The position numbers were made by a program, and so were the translations under genes. A DNA stretch of 64,000 nucleotides, taken from UBA2336 sp046294915 (GTDB lineage: Bacteria > Bacteroidota > Bacteroidia > Cytophagales > Cyclobacteriaceae). Shown here piece after piece: positions 35,777 to 45,632 of the stretch (position 1 is its first letter; the number at the start of each line of letters is the position of its first letter). The notes under the pieces were generated by a model. It did no database searches. It worked only from the letters and a program-made list of their open reading frames with translations, and was not told the origin of the DNA. The stretch is from contig JBKBOE010000001.1 of the NCBI GenBank assembly GCA_046294915.1, positions 62,001 through 126,000 of the forward strand, read 5' to 3'.

Positions 35777-38308
35777 TTAATCTTTCTTCGATGCCGCTTT
35801 CGGTTTTTTCACCTTCAGCGTAAGCTGGTCGCCTTTGCCATCGTAATCGGCAACAATGGTGCCGCCTTCTTCGATTTCGCCTTTCAGTATTTCTTCGGCC
35901 ACGGGGTCTTCCAGGTATTTGGTGATGGCCCGGTTGAGCGGACGAGCGCCAAATTGCTGATCGTATCCTTTCTCCGAAAGAAAATCTTTTGCCTTGTCGG
36001 TTAACTCAACGGAGTAGCCCAACGTATTGATGCGGTCGAACACTTTTTTAAGGGTAATCTCAATGATTTTATGAATGTGCTCGCGCTGAAGCGAATTAAA
36101 CACGATTACATCATCAAGGCGGTTCAGAAATTCAGGACTAAAAGCCCGCTTGAGTGCGTTCTGAATGGTTGACTTCATCAGTTCCTCTTCATTTTCGCGC
36201 TTGGAGGAAGGCGCAAAGCCTATACCCGTTCCAAAATCTTTCAGGTCGCGAACGCCAATGTTGGAGGTCATAATGATGATCGTGTTGCGGAAGTCCACGC
36301 GCCTTCCCAATCCATCGGTAAGAATGCCGTCATCCAGCACCTGCAGCAGAATGTTGAAAACATCGGGGTGCGCTTTTTCAATCTCATCCAGCAGCACAAC
36401 CGAGTAGGGCTTGCGTCTTACTTTTTCGGTAAGCTGGCCGCCTTCTTCATACCCTACATAACCCGGAGGTGCCCCCACCAGCCGGGATACCGAAAACTTC
36501 TCCATGTATTCACTCATGTCAATGCGGATGAGTGCATCTTCTTTATCGAACAGGTATGTGGCCAGTACTTTAGCCAATTCAGTTTTACCTACACCGGTAG
36601 GACCGAGGAAGATGAATGAGCCGATCGGCTTTCGCGGATCTTTTAAACCCACCCGTGTGCGCTGTATGGCCTTGGTAAGTTTCTTAATGGCTTCTTCCTG
36701 CCCGATAACTTTGCCGCTCAGTTCTTCACTCATACCCAACAGTTTGTTGCTTTCTTTCTGCGCAATGCGCTTGGTGGGTATGCCCGTCATCATGGCAATT
36801 ACATCGGCAACGTTGTCTTCATTTACCGTGTATTTTTCCGTTCGCGTTTTTTCTTCCCAACGCGCCTTGGCTATATCGAGTTGCTCCAACAGTTTCTTTT
36901 CCTTGTCGCGCAGTTGTGCTGCTTCTTCATATTTCTGGCTCTTTACTACACGGTTCTTTTCTTTCTTAACATCTTCAATGGCTTCTTCCAGCTTCACAAT
37001 ATCTTCGGGCACGTGTATGTTGTTAATGTGAACGCGGGCACCGGCCTCGTCCATTACATCAATGGCTTTGTCGGGAAGGAAGCGGTCGCTGATGTAGCGA
37101 TCAGAAAGTTTTACACAGGCTTCGATGGCTTCTTTCGTATAGGTAACGTGGTGGTGATCTTCGTATTTGTCTTTAATGTTCTCCAGAATTTGCAACGTTT
37201 CTTCCGGTGTGGTAGAGTCCACCATTACCATTTGGAACCTGCGTGCCAGGGCACCGTCTTTTTCAATGTACTGTCGGTACTCATCCAGTGTGGTGGCGCC
37301 AATGCATTGAATTTCGCCCCGGGCCAGAGCAGGCTTGAACATATTGGAGGCATCCAGCGAACCGGAGGCGCCTCCAGCGCCCACAATGGTGTGTAATTCA
37401 TCGATAAACAGGATGACATCCGGAGATTTTTCCAGTTCGTTCATCACCGCTTTCATGCGTTCTTCAAACTGTCCGCGGTATTTGGTGCCGGCAACCAGCG
37501 AAGCGAGATCGAGAGTTACAACACGTTTTCCGAATAATACACGCGAAACTTTTTTCTGCACAATGCGCAAGGCCAGGCCTTCGGCAATGGCGGTCTTTCC
37601 CACACCCGGCTCACCGATTAAGATGGGGTTGTTCTTTTTTCTGCGGCTCAGAATCTGGGCCACGCGTTCAATTTCTTTTTCACGGCCAACAATCGGATCA
37701 AGCTTTCCGTCTTCGGCAAGGCGGGTGAGATCTCTCCCGAAATTATCGAGTACCGGGGTACGCGATTTTTCGGTACCCTTTTTCTCCTTGCCCTGTGAAC
37801 CGGCTCCTGCGCCAAAAATCCGTGATGAATCCTCATCCGGATCGTCCGTATCGGAGGCGGCCTGCGGACCTTCATGCTGGTATTCGAGCATCTCTTTTAC
37901 GGTTTCATAGTTTACATCAAACTTTTTCAGGATTTGCGTTGCCAGGTTATCGGCATCGCGTAAAATGGAAAGCAACAAATGTTCTGTTCCAATAAGTTGG
38001 GCTTTGAAAATTTTGGCTTCGAGGTAGGTGATTTTTAAGACTTTTTCTGATGCTTTGGTAAGTGGAATGTTCGCCAGGTTTTTTATTTCATGGGTGGCGG
38101 TTCCTTTAGAAACCTTTTCAATTTCATTCCGCAGGTCGCTCAGCGGTACACCCAATTTCTTCAGCACACCTACGGCTACGCCTTCTCCTTCACGGATCAG
38201 TCCCAACAATAAATGCTCGGTACCAATATAATCGTGCCCAAGACGAAGGGCTTCTTCACGGCTCAGGCTTATTACTTCTTTAACGCGGTTCGAAAATTTT
38301 GCCTCCAT
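35777..38308 (-). CDS. clpC: ATP-dependent Clp protease ATP-binding subunit ClpC
   Basis: 843 residues. Two N-terminal Clp_N repeats (about 1-145), first AAA+ module with GEPGVGKTAIAEGLA and VILFIDELHTIVGAGGA, a middle segment with a UVR-like motif (KSQKYEEAAQLRDKEKKLLE, about 420-440), second AAA+ module with FLGPTGVGKTELAKVLA and VVLLDEIEKAHPDVFNILLQ, and a C-terminal D2-small domain. The UVR motif marks ClpC rather than ClpB or ClpA. It unfolds proteins for ClpP or acts as a chaperone. A strong terminator follows. Confidence 0.97.
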   Translation of the reverse strand: MEAKFSNRVKEVISLSREEALRLGHDYIGTEHLLLGLIREGEGVAVGVLKKLGVPLSDLRNEIEKVSKGTATHEIKNLANIPLTKASEKVLKITYLEAKIFKAQLIGTEHLLLSILRDADNLATQILKKFDVNYETVKEMLEYQHEGPQAASDTDDPDEDSSRIFGAGAGSQGKEKKGTEKSRTPVLDNFGRDLTRLAEDGKLDPIVGREKEIERVAQILSRRKKNNPILIGEPGVGKTAIAEGLALRIVQKKVSRVLFGKRVVTLDLASLVAGTKYRGQFEERMKAVMNELEKSPDVILFIDELHTIVGAGGASGSLDASNMFKPALARGEIQCIGATTLDEYRQYIEKDGALARRFQMVMVDSTTPEETLQILENIKDKYEDHHHVTYTKEAIEACVKLSDRYISDRFLPDKAIDVMDEAGARVHINNIHVPEDIVKLEEAIEDVKKEKNRVVKSQKYEEAAQLRDKEKKLLEQLDIAKARWEEKTRTEKYTVNEDNVADVIAMMTGIPTKRIAQKESNKLLGMSEELSGKVIGQEEAIKKLTKAIQRTRVGLKDPRKPIGSFIFLGPTGVGKTELAKVLATYLFDKEDALIRIDMSEYMEKFSVSRLVGAPPGYVGYEEGGQLTEKVRRKPYSVVLLDEIEKAHPDVFNILLQVLDDGILTDGLGRRVDFRNTIIIMTSNIGVRDLKDFGTGIGFAPSSKRENEEELMKSTIQNALKRAFSPEFLNRLDDVIVFNSLQREHIHKIIEITLKKVFDRINTLGYSVELTDKAKDFLSEKGYDQQFGARPLNRAITKYLEDPVAEEILKGEIEEGGTIVADYDGKGDQLTLKVKKPKAASKKD

Positions 38309-38445
38309 ACGGTAAACGTGAATGAAATTACTGTAAATGTAAACCTTTTAAACTGGATTTTTTTAATCGTTTTTTACACGATTTTACTTGCCCGGAATGA
38401 AATTCGTGTTTATGCTTCTCAAAACGTATTTGAATTGCTTTTTGT

Positions 38446-39078
38446 TCACAGCCGTTTGCAGGCAGCTTCAATAACGGCACCTGCATCTGGTCCGGTACAG
38501 AACAGCAGGTCTATAATGCTCAGGTTGGGCACAAAAGAATTGCTGAATACCTGTGTATAGATTACGGGCTGCATGTATTTTTCATATCCCGTATGCTTGG
38601 GGCTTATCCGGTTCCGCAAATCCACAACATCGTTTGCCGGCAGTTTTTCAAATACCGTACTTTCTCTGATGACTACACCCCGGTTAAGGAGTTTCAGACA
38701 GACCTCAAGGAGATGGTAATTCAAATCATATAGCAGTGGGTATTTCCTGAAGAATACATTATGAAATGCATCGGCATAGTGTTCATAATAAGGTGCATTT
38801 CGGTAAGCCGATTCAATAGACCGCCAGTGATTGTTCAGCCATTTTTGCGAATAGTCAATGCGCAAGTCAGTAATCAGAGAGTGGTTATTTTTTGAGGTAA
38901 GGGGTATAATCAGTTTCTCAACCCGGTTTGCACCCAGGATGTGGCAGCGGTTGCGGTAGGTCTGCTTTGTATAGTGTTCGTGCTTTTCGAGAATAATTTC
39001 ATTGCAGGGATGTACTGCTGTAAACCATGCCAGGCATGGAAGGTAATGAAGCTCAATGAGGCAACGGGTGTTATGCAT
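38446..39078 (-). CDS. WbqC-like family protein
   Basis: 210 residues. IELHYLPCLAWFTAV at the N-terminus, NRCHILGANRVEKLIIPL near residue 45, and LRIDYSQKWLNNHWRSIESAYRNAPYYEHY near 72-100 form the WbqC (PF08889) pattern. Members occur in O-antigen and glycolipid clusters and are suspected transferases, but no reaction has been settled. It follows tsaC by ten bases on the same strand. Confidence 0.85.
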   Translation of the reverse strand: MHNTRCLIELHYLPCLAWFTAVHPCNEIILEKHEHYTKQTYRNRCHILGANRVEKLIIPLTSKNNHSLITDLRIDYSQKWLNNHWRSIESAYRNAPYYEHYADAFHNVFFRKYPLLYDLNYHLLEVCLKLLNRGVVIRESTVFEKLPANDVVDLRNRISPKHTGYEKYMQPVIYTQVFSNSFVPNLSIIDLLFCTGPDAGAVIEAACKRL

Positions 39079-39088
39079 CGGGCTGCTC

Positions 39089-39712
39089 TTATACTAAATT
39101 TTCCCCCAATCCCTGACGAACCAGCGCCATCTCATCGGTGCTGCAGTCGATTACGGTAGAGGGAATATTTCCTCCGGCACCTCCGTCAATCACAACATCC
39201 ACTAGGTTTTTAAAATCGGCATGGATTTCCTGCGGATCGGTAGTATAGGCTTTGATCTGATCATCATCTTTTATAGAGGCAGTAATCAGTGGGTTTCCAA
39301 GTTCGGCTACAAGGGCAAGCGGAATGGCGTGATTCGGTATGCGAATACCTACTGTTTTTTTATTTACACCAAGAATCCTGGGTACGCTGCTGTTTGATTC
39401 AAAAATGAATGTATAGGGGCCGGGAAGCGCTTTTTTTAGAACCTTAAACACGGGGGTATCAATTCGCTTTACATACTTTGAAATTTCGCTCAGGCTGCTG
39501 CAGATGAACGACAGGTTAAGTTTTTGGGGTTTTATATCCAGTATCCGGCAGAGACGCTCAACCGCTCTGCGATTAAGCAGATCACAACCCATACCATAAA
39601 TGGTGTCAGTCGGGTAAATTACGATGCCGCCATTGCGGAGTACATCGGCTACGCGTTTTATCTTCCGTGCCTCCGGGTTCACCGGATGAATGGTAAGCAG
39701 TTCAGCAGGCAT
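39089..39712 (-). CDS. tsaC: L-threonylcarbamoyladenylate synthase (TsaC/YrdC family)
   Basis: 207 residues from the ATG at 39710-39712; a GTG lies five codons upstream. Signature: GGIVIYPTDTIYGMGCDLLNR near residue 30, KRxxKPxx-type KPQKLNLSFICSSL near 60, LPGPYTFIFES near 95 and VGIRIPNHAIPLAL near 120. It makes threonylcarbamoyl-AMP for the t6A modification at position 37 of ANN-decoding tRNAs. Length is close to the YrdC-only class rather than the longer Sua5. Confidence 0.92.
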   Translation of the reverse strand: MPAELLTIHPVNPEARKIKRVADVLRNGGIVIYPTDTIYGMGCDLLNRRAVERLCRILDIKPQKLNLSFICSSLSEISKYVKRIDTPVFKVLKKALPGPYTFIFESNSSVPRILGVNKKTVGIRIPNHAIPLALVAELGNPLITASIKDDDQIKAYTTDPQEIHADFKNLVDVVIDGGAGGNIPSTVIDCSTDEMALVRQGLGENLV

Positions 39713-39789
39713 GGCTTCAATATACACAGCTTCTCACCCGCTGCCATCACGTTTAGCGATTTTTGTATTTTTGATGATTCGATCCGCCT

Positions 39790-40839
39790 ATGAAGGACGC
39801 TCGCAAGTTGTTTGCTTTTCTCGTGTTGTCGGTTTTACTGATCACATTTACATTTTACGTTTACCAGATTTGTTATACGCCCAACATCCTGGTAGGAAAA
39901 GAAAGCCAGTTGCTGATCATCCCTAACGAAGCAACCTTTGAGACGCTGCAAACCCTGTTACATGATGGCGGCTATGTGCAAGACCTTATGTCGTTCAGCT
40001 TTCTGGCGCGACTTATGGAATACGACCGTAAGATCAAGCCGGGCCGGTATGTGTTGCACAGCAACATGAACAACCTTGAAGCCATCAGGTTTTTACGACT
40101 CGGCAAGCAGGAACCGGTAACGATTACATTTAATAATGTACGGTTACTGCCCGAGCTGGCGCAGAAAATTACCCGCACTATTGGCATGCGCCCCGAAGAA
40201 TTTGAGGCGGAGCTGGTGCGCTTTACGATGAATAACCCCCATGGATTTACAAAAGAAAACATCATCGCCATGTTTATTCCGAACACTTATGAAGTGTATT
40301 ACAACATTACGCCAGAGCAATTGGTAGAACGCATGTACGATGAATATCAGGCCTTTTGGACAGAAGAGCGAAGAAAAAAAGCGGAATCAATCGGGCTTTC
40401 ACCTATTCAGGTTTCTGTTCTGGCCAGCATCGTTCAGGCCGAAACGGTTAAGCGCGATGAGGCACCCGTTATTGCAGGACTTTATATTAACCGGTTGCGG
40501 AAAGGAATACCGCTGCAGGCCGACCCTACCCTGGTATTTGCCGTTGGCGATTTTTCACTGAAGCGTGTGTTGAATGAGCATAAAGAAGTTGATTCGCCCT
40601 ACAACACCTATAAATACCGGGGATTGCCACCCGGCCCAATTAATATGCCGGAAATTTCTTCGATCGATGCCGTGCTTAACTTCAAGGCCAGCAACTTTTT
40701 GTATATGTGTGCCCGCGAAGATTTTTCAGGGTATCATAATTTTACATCAAGCCTCACTGAACACAACCGCAATGCCCAGCGCTATCAGCAGGCGCTTTCG
40801 CGTGAGCAGCGTAAGGCAAGGACACAATCCGTTAACTGA
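39790..40839 (+). CDS. mltG: Endolytic murein transglycosylase MltG
   Basis: 349 residues. An N-terminal membrane helix (about 6-27), a LysM-like subdomain, then the YceG/MltG core with MFIPNTYEVYYN (near residue 160), the catalytic Glu in VSVLASIVQAETVKRDE (near 218), and AGLYINRLRKGIPLQADPTL and YKYRGLPPGPINMP. MltG cuts nascent peptidoglycan strands and sets their length. The stop overlaps the thioesterase ATG (TGATG). A TATTTTTG -7-like box lies at 39766-39773. Confidence 0.95.
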   Translation: MKDARKLFAFLVLSVLLITFTFYVYQICYTPNILVGKESQLLIIPNEATFETLQTLLHDGGYVQDLMSFSFLARLMEYDRKIKPGRYVLHSNMNNLEAIRFLRLGKQEPVTITFNNVRLLPELAQKITRTIGMRPEEFEAELVRFTMNNPHGFTKENIIAMFIPNTYEVYYNITPEQLVERMYDEYQAFWTEERRKKAESIGLSPIQVSVLASIVQAETVKRDEAPVIAGLYINRLRKGIPLQADPTLVFAVGDFSLKRVLNEHKEVDSPYNTYKYRGLPPGPINMPEISSIDAVLNFKASNFLYMCAREDFSGYHNFTSSLTEHNRNAQRYQQALSREQRKARTQSVN

Positions 40840-41246
40840 TGTACAAAGCCGAGACCACTGTACGTGTTCGATACGGGGAAACTGACCAGATGGGATACGT
40901 TTACTATGGGTACTATGCCATGTATTATGAAGTGGCCCGTGTTGAAGCACTGCGCAGGCTGGGGCTCACCTACCGTGAAATTGAATCCATGGGCATTATT
41001 ATGCCGGTGCTGGAGAATCGTTCCGTATTCATTGCTCCCGGAAAGTATGATGAACTGCTGCGCATCGTTACTACCATCAGGGAGAGGCCTTCGGTGCGTA
41101 TAAAATTTGAGTATGAAATATTTAATGAAGAAGGCAAACTGATAAATCAGGGTGAAACGACACTGGCCTTTGTCGACCTGAAAACCAACCGGCCTACCCG
41201 ACCGCCCAAGGCAATGGTGGAAGTGCTTGATCCGTTCTTTACATGA
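40839..41246 (+). CDS. Acyl-CoA thioesterase, hotdog fold (YbgC/4-HBT type)
   Basis: 135 residues. VRYGETDQMGYVYYGYYAMYYEVARVEALR (about 10-38) holds the catalytic Asp-containing helix of the 4-hydroxybenzoyl-CoA thioesterase/YbgC group; the C-terminal strand GETTLAFVDLKTNRPTRPP is typical. It hydrolyses acyl-CoA or acyl-ACP; substrate not predictable. It overlaps mltG upstream and the BrkB-family gene downstream (ATGA, 41243-41246). Confidence 0.9.
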   Translation: MYKAETTVRVRYGETDQMGYVYYGYYAMYYEVARVEALRRLGLTYREIESMGIIMPVLENRSVFIAPGKYDELLRIVTTIRERPSVRIKFEYEIFNEEGKLINQGETTLAFVDLKTNRPTRPPKAMVEVLDPFFT

Positions 41247-42220
41247 AGTACAAGTACAGACGATATATTTTTAAATGGACACCCGCACAGTTCCTTATTG
41301 AGCGGATGAGGCGAATCCGGTTCAGGCGATGGGATAATGTTTCGCTGTACACGATTATTAAGCTGTTTACCCGTAACCTCATGCAGGATGAGATTGTGGG
41401 GCGTGCCAATGGTGTGGCGTTTAATTTTATCCTGGCCATTTTCCCGGCAGTAATTTTTCTCTTCACCCTTATTCCCTATGTTTCTTCGTTTGTTCCTGAA
41501 GTGAACACTGAGAGCATCATGGCTTTTCTGGAGCAATTGCTGCCGCCCAGCATGTTTGAGGTGATTGCTTCAACGGTCTTTGATATTGTGAGCAATCAGC
41601 GAGGCGGATTACTTACATTCGGCTTCTTGTTTTCGCTATACTTGGCCACCAATGGCATGATGGCACTGATGAGCGCGTTTAATGCCTGCTACAAAACTGA
41701 CGACAGAAGAGGAGTGATTAAAATGCGGCTGATTGCCACCGGGCTAACCATTAACCTGGCCGCAGTTATGTTTCTGGCAATCATTTTACTGGTAGTAGGC
41801 CAGTTGGTTCTTGATTATTTATTGAGCAACCTTAGTGAATTTGAGTGGATGAGTGACGTGAACGTGTACACATTACTTGTTCTTCGGTTTCTGGTGATTT
41901 TCGTTGTCTTTTTTCTGGCCGTGTCAACCATTTATTATTTTGGTCCGGCTATTCATTATAATTGGCGGTTCTTTTCCATTGGCTCGTTCCTGGCAACGCT
42001 CTTCATCCTGATCATTTCCTATGGATTTTCATTCTACATTACGCATTTTGGTACATACAACAAAGTGTATGGCTCCATTGGTGTACTCATTGCGTTAATG
42101 ATTTGGATACAACTTATTACAATTGTGTTGCTGGTAGGGTATGAATTAAATGCCAGCATTCACGATGCAGCCCGGATGCAGGCCCTTTGGCATGGCCGCA
42201 GATTTAAAAAAATGGAGTAA
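41243..42220 (+). CDS. YihY/BrkB family inner-membrane protein
   Basis: 325 residues. A polar N-terminus (about 1-60), then six membrane segments including FNFILAIFPAVIFLFTLIPY, LLTFGFLFSLYLATNGMMAL (near 135), INLAAVMFLAIILLVVGQLV, and VLIALMIWIQLITIVLLVGYELNASI near the C-terminus, the pattern of the BrkB/YihY family. The family was once called RNase BN by mistake. Function is unknown. It ends the mltG operon. Confidence 0.88.
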   Translation: MKYKYRRYIFKWTPAQFLIERMRRIRFRRWDNVSLYTIIKLFTRNLMQDEIVGRANGVAFNFILAIFPAVIFLFTLIPYVSSFVPEVNTESIMAFLEQLLPPSMFEVIASTVFDIVSNQRGGLLTFGFLFSLYLATNGMMALMSAFNACYKTDDRRGVIKMRLIATGLTINLAAVMFLAIILLVVGQLVLDYLLSNLSEFEWMSDVNVYTLLVLRFLVIFVVFFLAVSTIYYFGPAIHYNWRFFSIGSFLATLFILIISYGFSFYITHFGTYNKVYGSIGVLIALMIWIQLITIVLLVGYELNASIHDAARMQALWHGRRFKKME

Positions 42221-42302
42221 TTATACCCCGCTTTGCAAAGCGATTTACACTGCGTATCCGTATGGAAATCAGCCGTGTGGGAATGGTAATGGCCGGATGG
42301 AC

Positions 42303-43409
42303 TCAGGCAACAACCATAGCAGGTCGTTTGCCTAATTTCTTAAGCAGGCGTGCATGCCCGGCCATAGCTCCCATAAACGTGGGAATGGTTTTATAGGGCA
42401 GGTTAAACTCCTGCGCGGTTTGCTCAACAATGGGTGCAATTTTCCGGTAGTGAACATGACACACATTAGGGAACAGGTGGTGTTCAATCTGAAAATTCAG
42501 TCCGCCCACATACCACGAAAGGATTTTATTGTTGTTGGCAAAATTGGTGGTGGTTCTTAGTTGGTGCACAGCCCAAGTAGTTTCCAGCACTCCGTTTTGA
42601 TCAGGTTCCGGGTATTCTGTGCCGTCAACTACATGCGCAGGTTGAAAAATAATTGACAAAATAAATCCGGATACGGCATGCATGGCAACAAACCCGATGA
42701 GCACTTGCCACCAGGCCACCGAAAGAAGTACAGCGGGCAAAACAATTATGTAGCCAATGTAAATAACCTTTGTGGCGATGAGTATAATCCACTCTTTTAT
42801 GATGGATGCATTCTGTTTTTTTACCAATCCTTCACGTTGGTATTTTATTAGTCGTGCAAAGTCTTTTACAACAATCCACACTAATGTAAGTAGGCAATAT
42901 AAAAACCAGGCATAAATATGCTGATAACGATGGGCAGGACTCCATTTTGATTCAGGCGCCATGCGCATAACCCCGCGGGGGCTTATGTCTTCATCGGCAT
43001 CGTGTACGTTCGTGTAGGTATGGTGCAGCACATTGTGCTGAATCTTCCAGTTGAACGCGTGGCCGCCAATCAGATTTAAAGAATAACCGATTAAAGTATT
43101 GATCCATGGTTTTTTTGAATATGCACCATGATTGGCATCGTGCATAACCGATAAACCAATACCGGCCATTCCCAGGCCCATAACCATGTATAAAGAGATA
43201 ATCATCCACATATGGGTAACTATTCCGGAAATAATGAAGCCGTAAGGAACAAAGAACAACAGGTACATAAACACCGTTTTTATTACCATCTCGGTATTGG
43301 CATTGCGACTGATGTTGTTGCTTTTAAAATATTGATTTACCCGTTGATTTAACGTAACAAAAAAATCTTGCTTTGTGTGAGGGAATTTTAAACTAGCCGC
43401 GCGGCTCAT
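42303..43409 (-). CDS. Membrane fatty acid desaturase (acyl-lipid type)
   Basis: 368 residues. The three His boxes of membrane di-iron desaturases are present: HDANHG (near 109), HNVLHHTYTNVHDADED (near 146), and QIEHHLFPNVCHVHY (near 318), plus four membrane segments. Such enzymes insert a double bond into acyl chains. It probably uses lipid-bound or ACP/CoA-bound acyl chains. The 172-base gap upstream contains TACCTTTG on the minus strand (43467-43474), a good -7 box. Confidence 0.92.
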   Translation of the reverse strand: MSRAASLKFPHTKQDFFVTLNQRVNQYFKSNNISRNANTEMVIKTVFMYLLFFVPYGFIISGIVTHMWMIISLYMVMGLGMAGIGLSVMHDANHGAYSKKPWINTLIGYSLNLIGGHAFNWKIQHNVLHHTYTNVHDADEDISPRGVMRMAPESKWSPAHRYQHIYAWFLYCLLTLVWIVVKDFARLIKYQREGLVKKQNASIIKEWIILIATKVIYIGYIIVLPAVLLSVAWWQVLIGFVAMHAVSGFILSIIFQPAHVVDGTEYPEPDQNGVLETTWAVHQLRTTTNFANNNKILSWYVGGLNFQIEHHLFPNVCHVHYRKIAPIVEQTAQEFNLPYKTIPTFMGAMAGHARLLKKLGKRPAMVVA

Positions 43410-43466
43410 AGGTTAAGACTTTAAGTTTTGGAACTGAGGACGCGGAAAACCGCATCGACCATTCTT

Positions 43467-43474
43467 CAAAGGTA
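43467..43474 (-). promoter_or_regulatory. Putative -7 promoter element for the desaturase gene
   Basis: The minus strand reads TACCTTTG, a full match to TAnnTTTG, 57 bases upstream of the ATG at 43409. No clear TTTG at the normal -33 spacing. Confidence 0.35.
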
Positions 43475-43581
43475 AGCAGATGGAAGAACTAAATGGAGTA
43501 ATGGCTCATATTTATTAATGGCCTAACAAAGGTTAGTTGCAAGAATTATCCCTGCAACCTATTCACTTTGTAAAGTAAAGC

Positions 43582-44241
43582 TTAGGCCAGGTGAGCAATT
43601 ACGGTTTTACCGCCCGTGGTTTTATCGCCAATGCGTACCTGGATAATCGCATCTTCAGGAAGAAATATGTCAACGCGTGAGCCAAACTTGATAAATCCGA
43701 ACTCAGCACCCTGTTCCAGTTTCTGGCCTTCATTCACATAGCACTTTATCCTGCGCGCAAGGGCCCCGGCAATTTGCCTTAACAGGATTTCAGTTCCGCT
43801 GTCTGTTTTCACAACCACAGTTGTTCGCTCGTTCTCCGAGCTCGACTTGGGGTGCCAGGCAACCAGGTATTTACCGGGATGATAGCGATAGTAGGATATG
43901 GTTCCGCCTGCTGGCATGCGGTTAACATGTACGTTTACGGGCGACATAAAAATAGACACCTGTTTACATCTGCGTTTCAGGTATTCGGGTTCCTCAGCTT
44001 CTTCAATTACCACCACTTTTCCATCGGCAGGAGCCAGAATGTGCCTGGGGTTTTTTTCAATGGTGACAGACGGAGAACGGAAAAACTGAAGGATGAGGAG
44101 GTAAAGAACAAGGCTTACTCCAATAACGATATTGCGCGTGATTTGCAGTTCGGGCAAAAAGTAATCGAACGCCCAGATGATGGACACCAAAACAATAAGT
44201 AGAACAAACAGAATGGTTCTTCCTTCCCTGTGGATAGTCAT
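43582..44241 (-). CDS. psd: Phosphatidylserine decarboxylase family protein
   Basis: 219 residues. Two N-terminal hydrophobic segments (about 10-50), then ILAPADGKVVVIEE (near 68), FMSPVNVHVNRMPAGG (near 100) and the C-terminal FIKFGSRVDIFLP, in which Gly-Ser is the autocleavage site that generates the pyruvoyl cofactor. The short length is typical for the archaeal-like Psd class found in Bacteroidota. It makes phosphatidylethanolamine. It is placed 12 bases downstream of glutamate dehydrogenase. Confidence 0.93.
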   Translation of the reverse strand: MTIHREGRTILFVLLIVLVSIIWAFDYFLPELQITRNIVIGVSLVLYLLILQFFRSPSVTIEKNPRHILAPADGKVVVIEEAEEPEYLKRRCKQVSIFMSPVNVHVNRMPAGGTISYYRYHPGKYLVAWHPKSSSENERTTVVVKTDSGTEILLRQIAGALARRIKCYVNEGQKLEQGAEFGFIKFGSRVDIFLPEDAIIQVRIGDKTTGGKTVIAHLA

Positions 44242-44253
44242 TGATTTGCCGGA

Positions 44254-45528
44254 TTAAAACCCTCCGCGGTACTTGTAGGTTTTGGCTACTTTATCAATAG
44301 CCACCATGTAGGCGGCAATGCGCATAGAAACCTTGTAGTCAGTGGCGGTTTTATATACATTTTGAAAGGCATCTTTCATAATGCGGTCGCTTCTGCGGTT
44401 AACCCGTTCTGCTTCCCACTTGTAACCCAGCCGGTTTTGCACCCATTCAAAATATGAAACGGTTACACCGCCTGCATTGGCAAGAATGTCGGGAACAACC
44501 GAAATGCCTTTTTCATAAATGATGTTGTCTGCTTTAGAGGAGGTTGGTCCGTTTGCACCTTCAACAATGAGTTTGGCTTTGATATGGGGTGCGTTTGCTG
44601 CGGTGATCACATCTTCGGTGGCTGCCGGTACCAGCACATCTACCGGAAGGGTTAGAATATCATCGCGGTTAATTTTCTCTCCACCGGTAAAACCCGTTAA
44701 CGATCCTTTGTTGGCCTGGCTATGTTTAACAGCAGCCTCCACATCAATTCCTTTTTCATTGTAGTAAGCGGCAGACACATCGCTGATTGCCTGGACGATC
44801 AGCCCCCTTTCGGCAAGCAACCGTGCGGCCCACGAGCCTACATTACCAAAACCCTGAACGGCACAGGTAGCTTTGTAGGGGTTGATCTTCATCTTTTCCA
44901 TGGCCGCAAGCGCGCTAACCATAACACCACGACCGGTAGCTTCGGTGCGGCCAAGCGACCCGCCCAACACGAGTGGCTTGCCGGTAACTACGGCATTCAC
45001 GGTCATGCCCTGCGTTTTGGAGTATTCGTCCATGAGCCACGCCATTTCCCGTGGGCCGGTGCCCATGTCGGGTGCGGGTATGTCACGATCAGGGCCAAAG
45101 ATGTCAATCATGGCACTGGTGTAAGCACGCGTGAGGCGTTCAATTTCACCGGCTGACATTTCGCGCGGGTTGCAGGTGATACCGCCCTTTGCTCCACCAT
45201 ACGGAATATCTACAACGGCACACTTCCAGGTCATCCAGGCTGCGAGAGCTTTCACTTCATCCAGGTTAACATGCGGATCATATCGAATACCTCCTTTTGA
45301 AGGCCCCAGAATGTTGGAGTGAACAACCCGGTATCCTTCAAACACCCGAATGCTGCCATCATCCATGGTAACAGGCAGTGAAACAATTACTTGTTTGGTG
45401 GGTGATTTCAACACATTGTAAACTTCTTCTTCGAGACCAAGTTTTTGGGAGGCTACATGGAATCTCGACATCATCGCCTCAAACGGGTTCTCCTTATCGG
45501 TTAAAGGAGCGGGTTCAACGTATGCCAT
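44254..45528 (-). CDS. gdhA: Glu/Leu/Phe/Val-type dehydrogenase (probably glutamate dehydrogenase)
   Basis: 424 residues. GPSKGGIRYDPHVNLDEVKALAAWMTWK (near 78-105) with catalytic Lys, DIPYGGAKGGITCNP (near 115), PAPDMGTGPREMAWLMDEY (near 158) and the nucleotide-binding VQGFGNVGSWAARLLAERG (near 225). It interconverts glutamate and 2-oxoglutarate with NAD(P). A full-match -7 box (TATCTTTG, minus strand, 45589-45596) lies 60 bases upstream of the ATG. It is an odd neighbour for psd and cdsA. Confidence 0.94.
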   Translation of the reverse strand: MAYVEPAPLTDKENPFEAMMSRFHVASQKLGLEEEVYNVLKSPTKQVIVSLPVTMDDGSIRVFEGYRVVHSNILGPSKGGIRYDPHVNLDEVKALAAWMTWKCAVVDIPYGGAKGGITCNPREMSAGEIERLTRAYTSAMIDIFGPDRDIPAPDMGTGPREMAWLMDEYSKTQGMTVNAVVTGKPLVLGGSLGRTEATGRGVMVSALAAMEKMKINPYKATCAVQGFGNVGSWAARLLAERGLIVQAISDVSAAYYNEKGIDVEAAVKHSQANKGSLTGFTGGEKINRDDILTLPVDVLVPAATEDVITAANAPHIKAKLIVEGANGPTSSKADNIIYEKGISVVPDILANAGGVTVSYFEWVQNRLGYKWEAERVNRRSDRIMKDAFQNVYKTATDYKVSMRIAAYMVAIDKVAKTYKYRGGF

Positions 45529-45588
45529 AGGGGTTCAGAATTTTGATCAATAAAAATGAGTGTGTGAATACTCCTCAAATTCAGCGGG

Positions 45589-45596
45589 CAAAGATA
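45589..45596 (-). promoter_or_regulatory. Putative -7 promoter element for gdhA
   Basis: Minus strand TATCTTTG, a full TAnnTTTG match, 60 bases upstream of the gdhA start. Single motif, no obvious -33 partner. Confidence 0.35.
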
Positions 45597-45632
45597 AACA
45601 AATTCCGTACGACAGTTTTTAAGCAGGAGCGG

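Noticed and set aside
37335..37910. Plus-strand open frame of 191 codons inside clpC
   Set aside because: Antisense to intact AAA+ motifs of clpC; low-complexity Ser/Arg-rich translation, as expected of a shadow frame.
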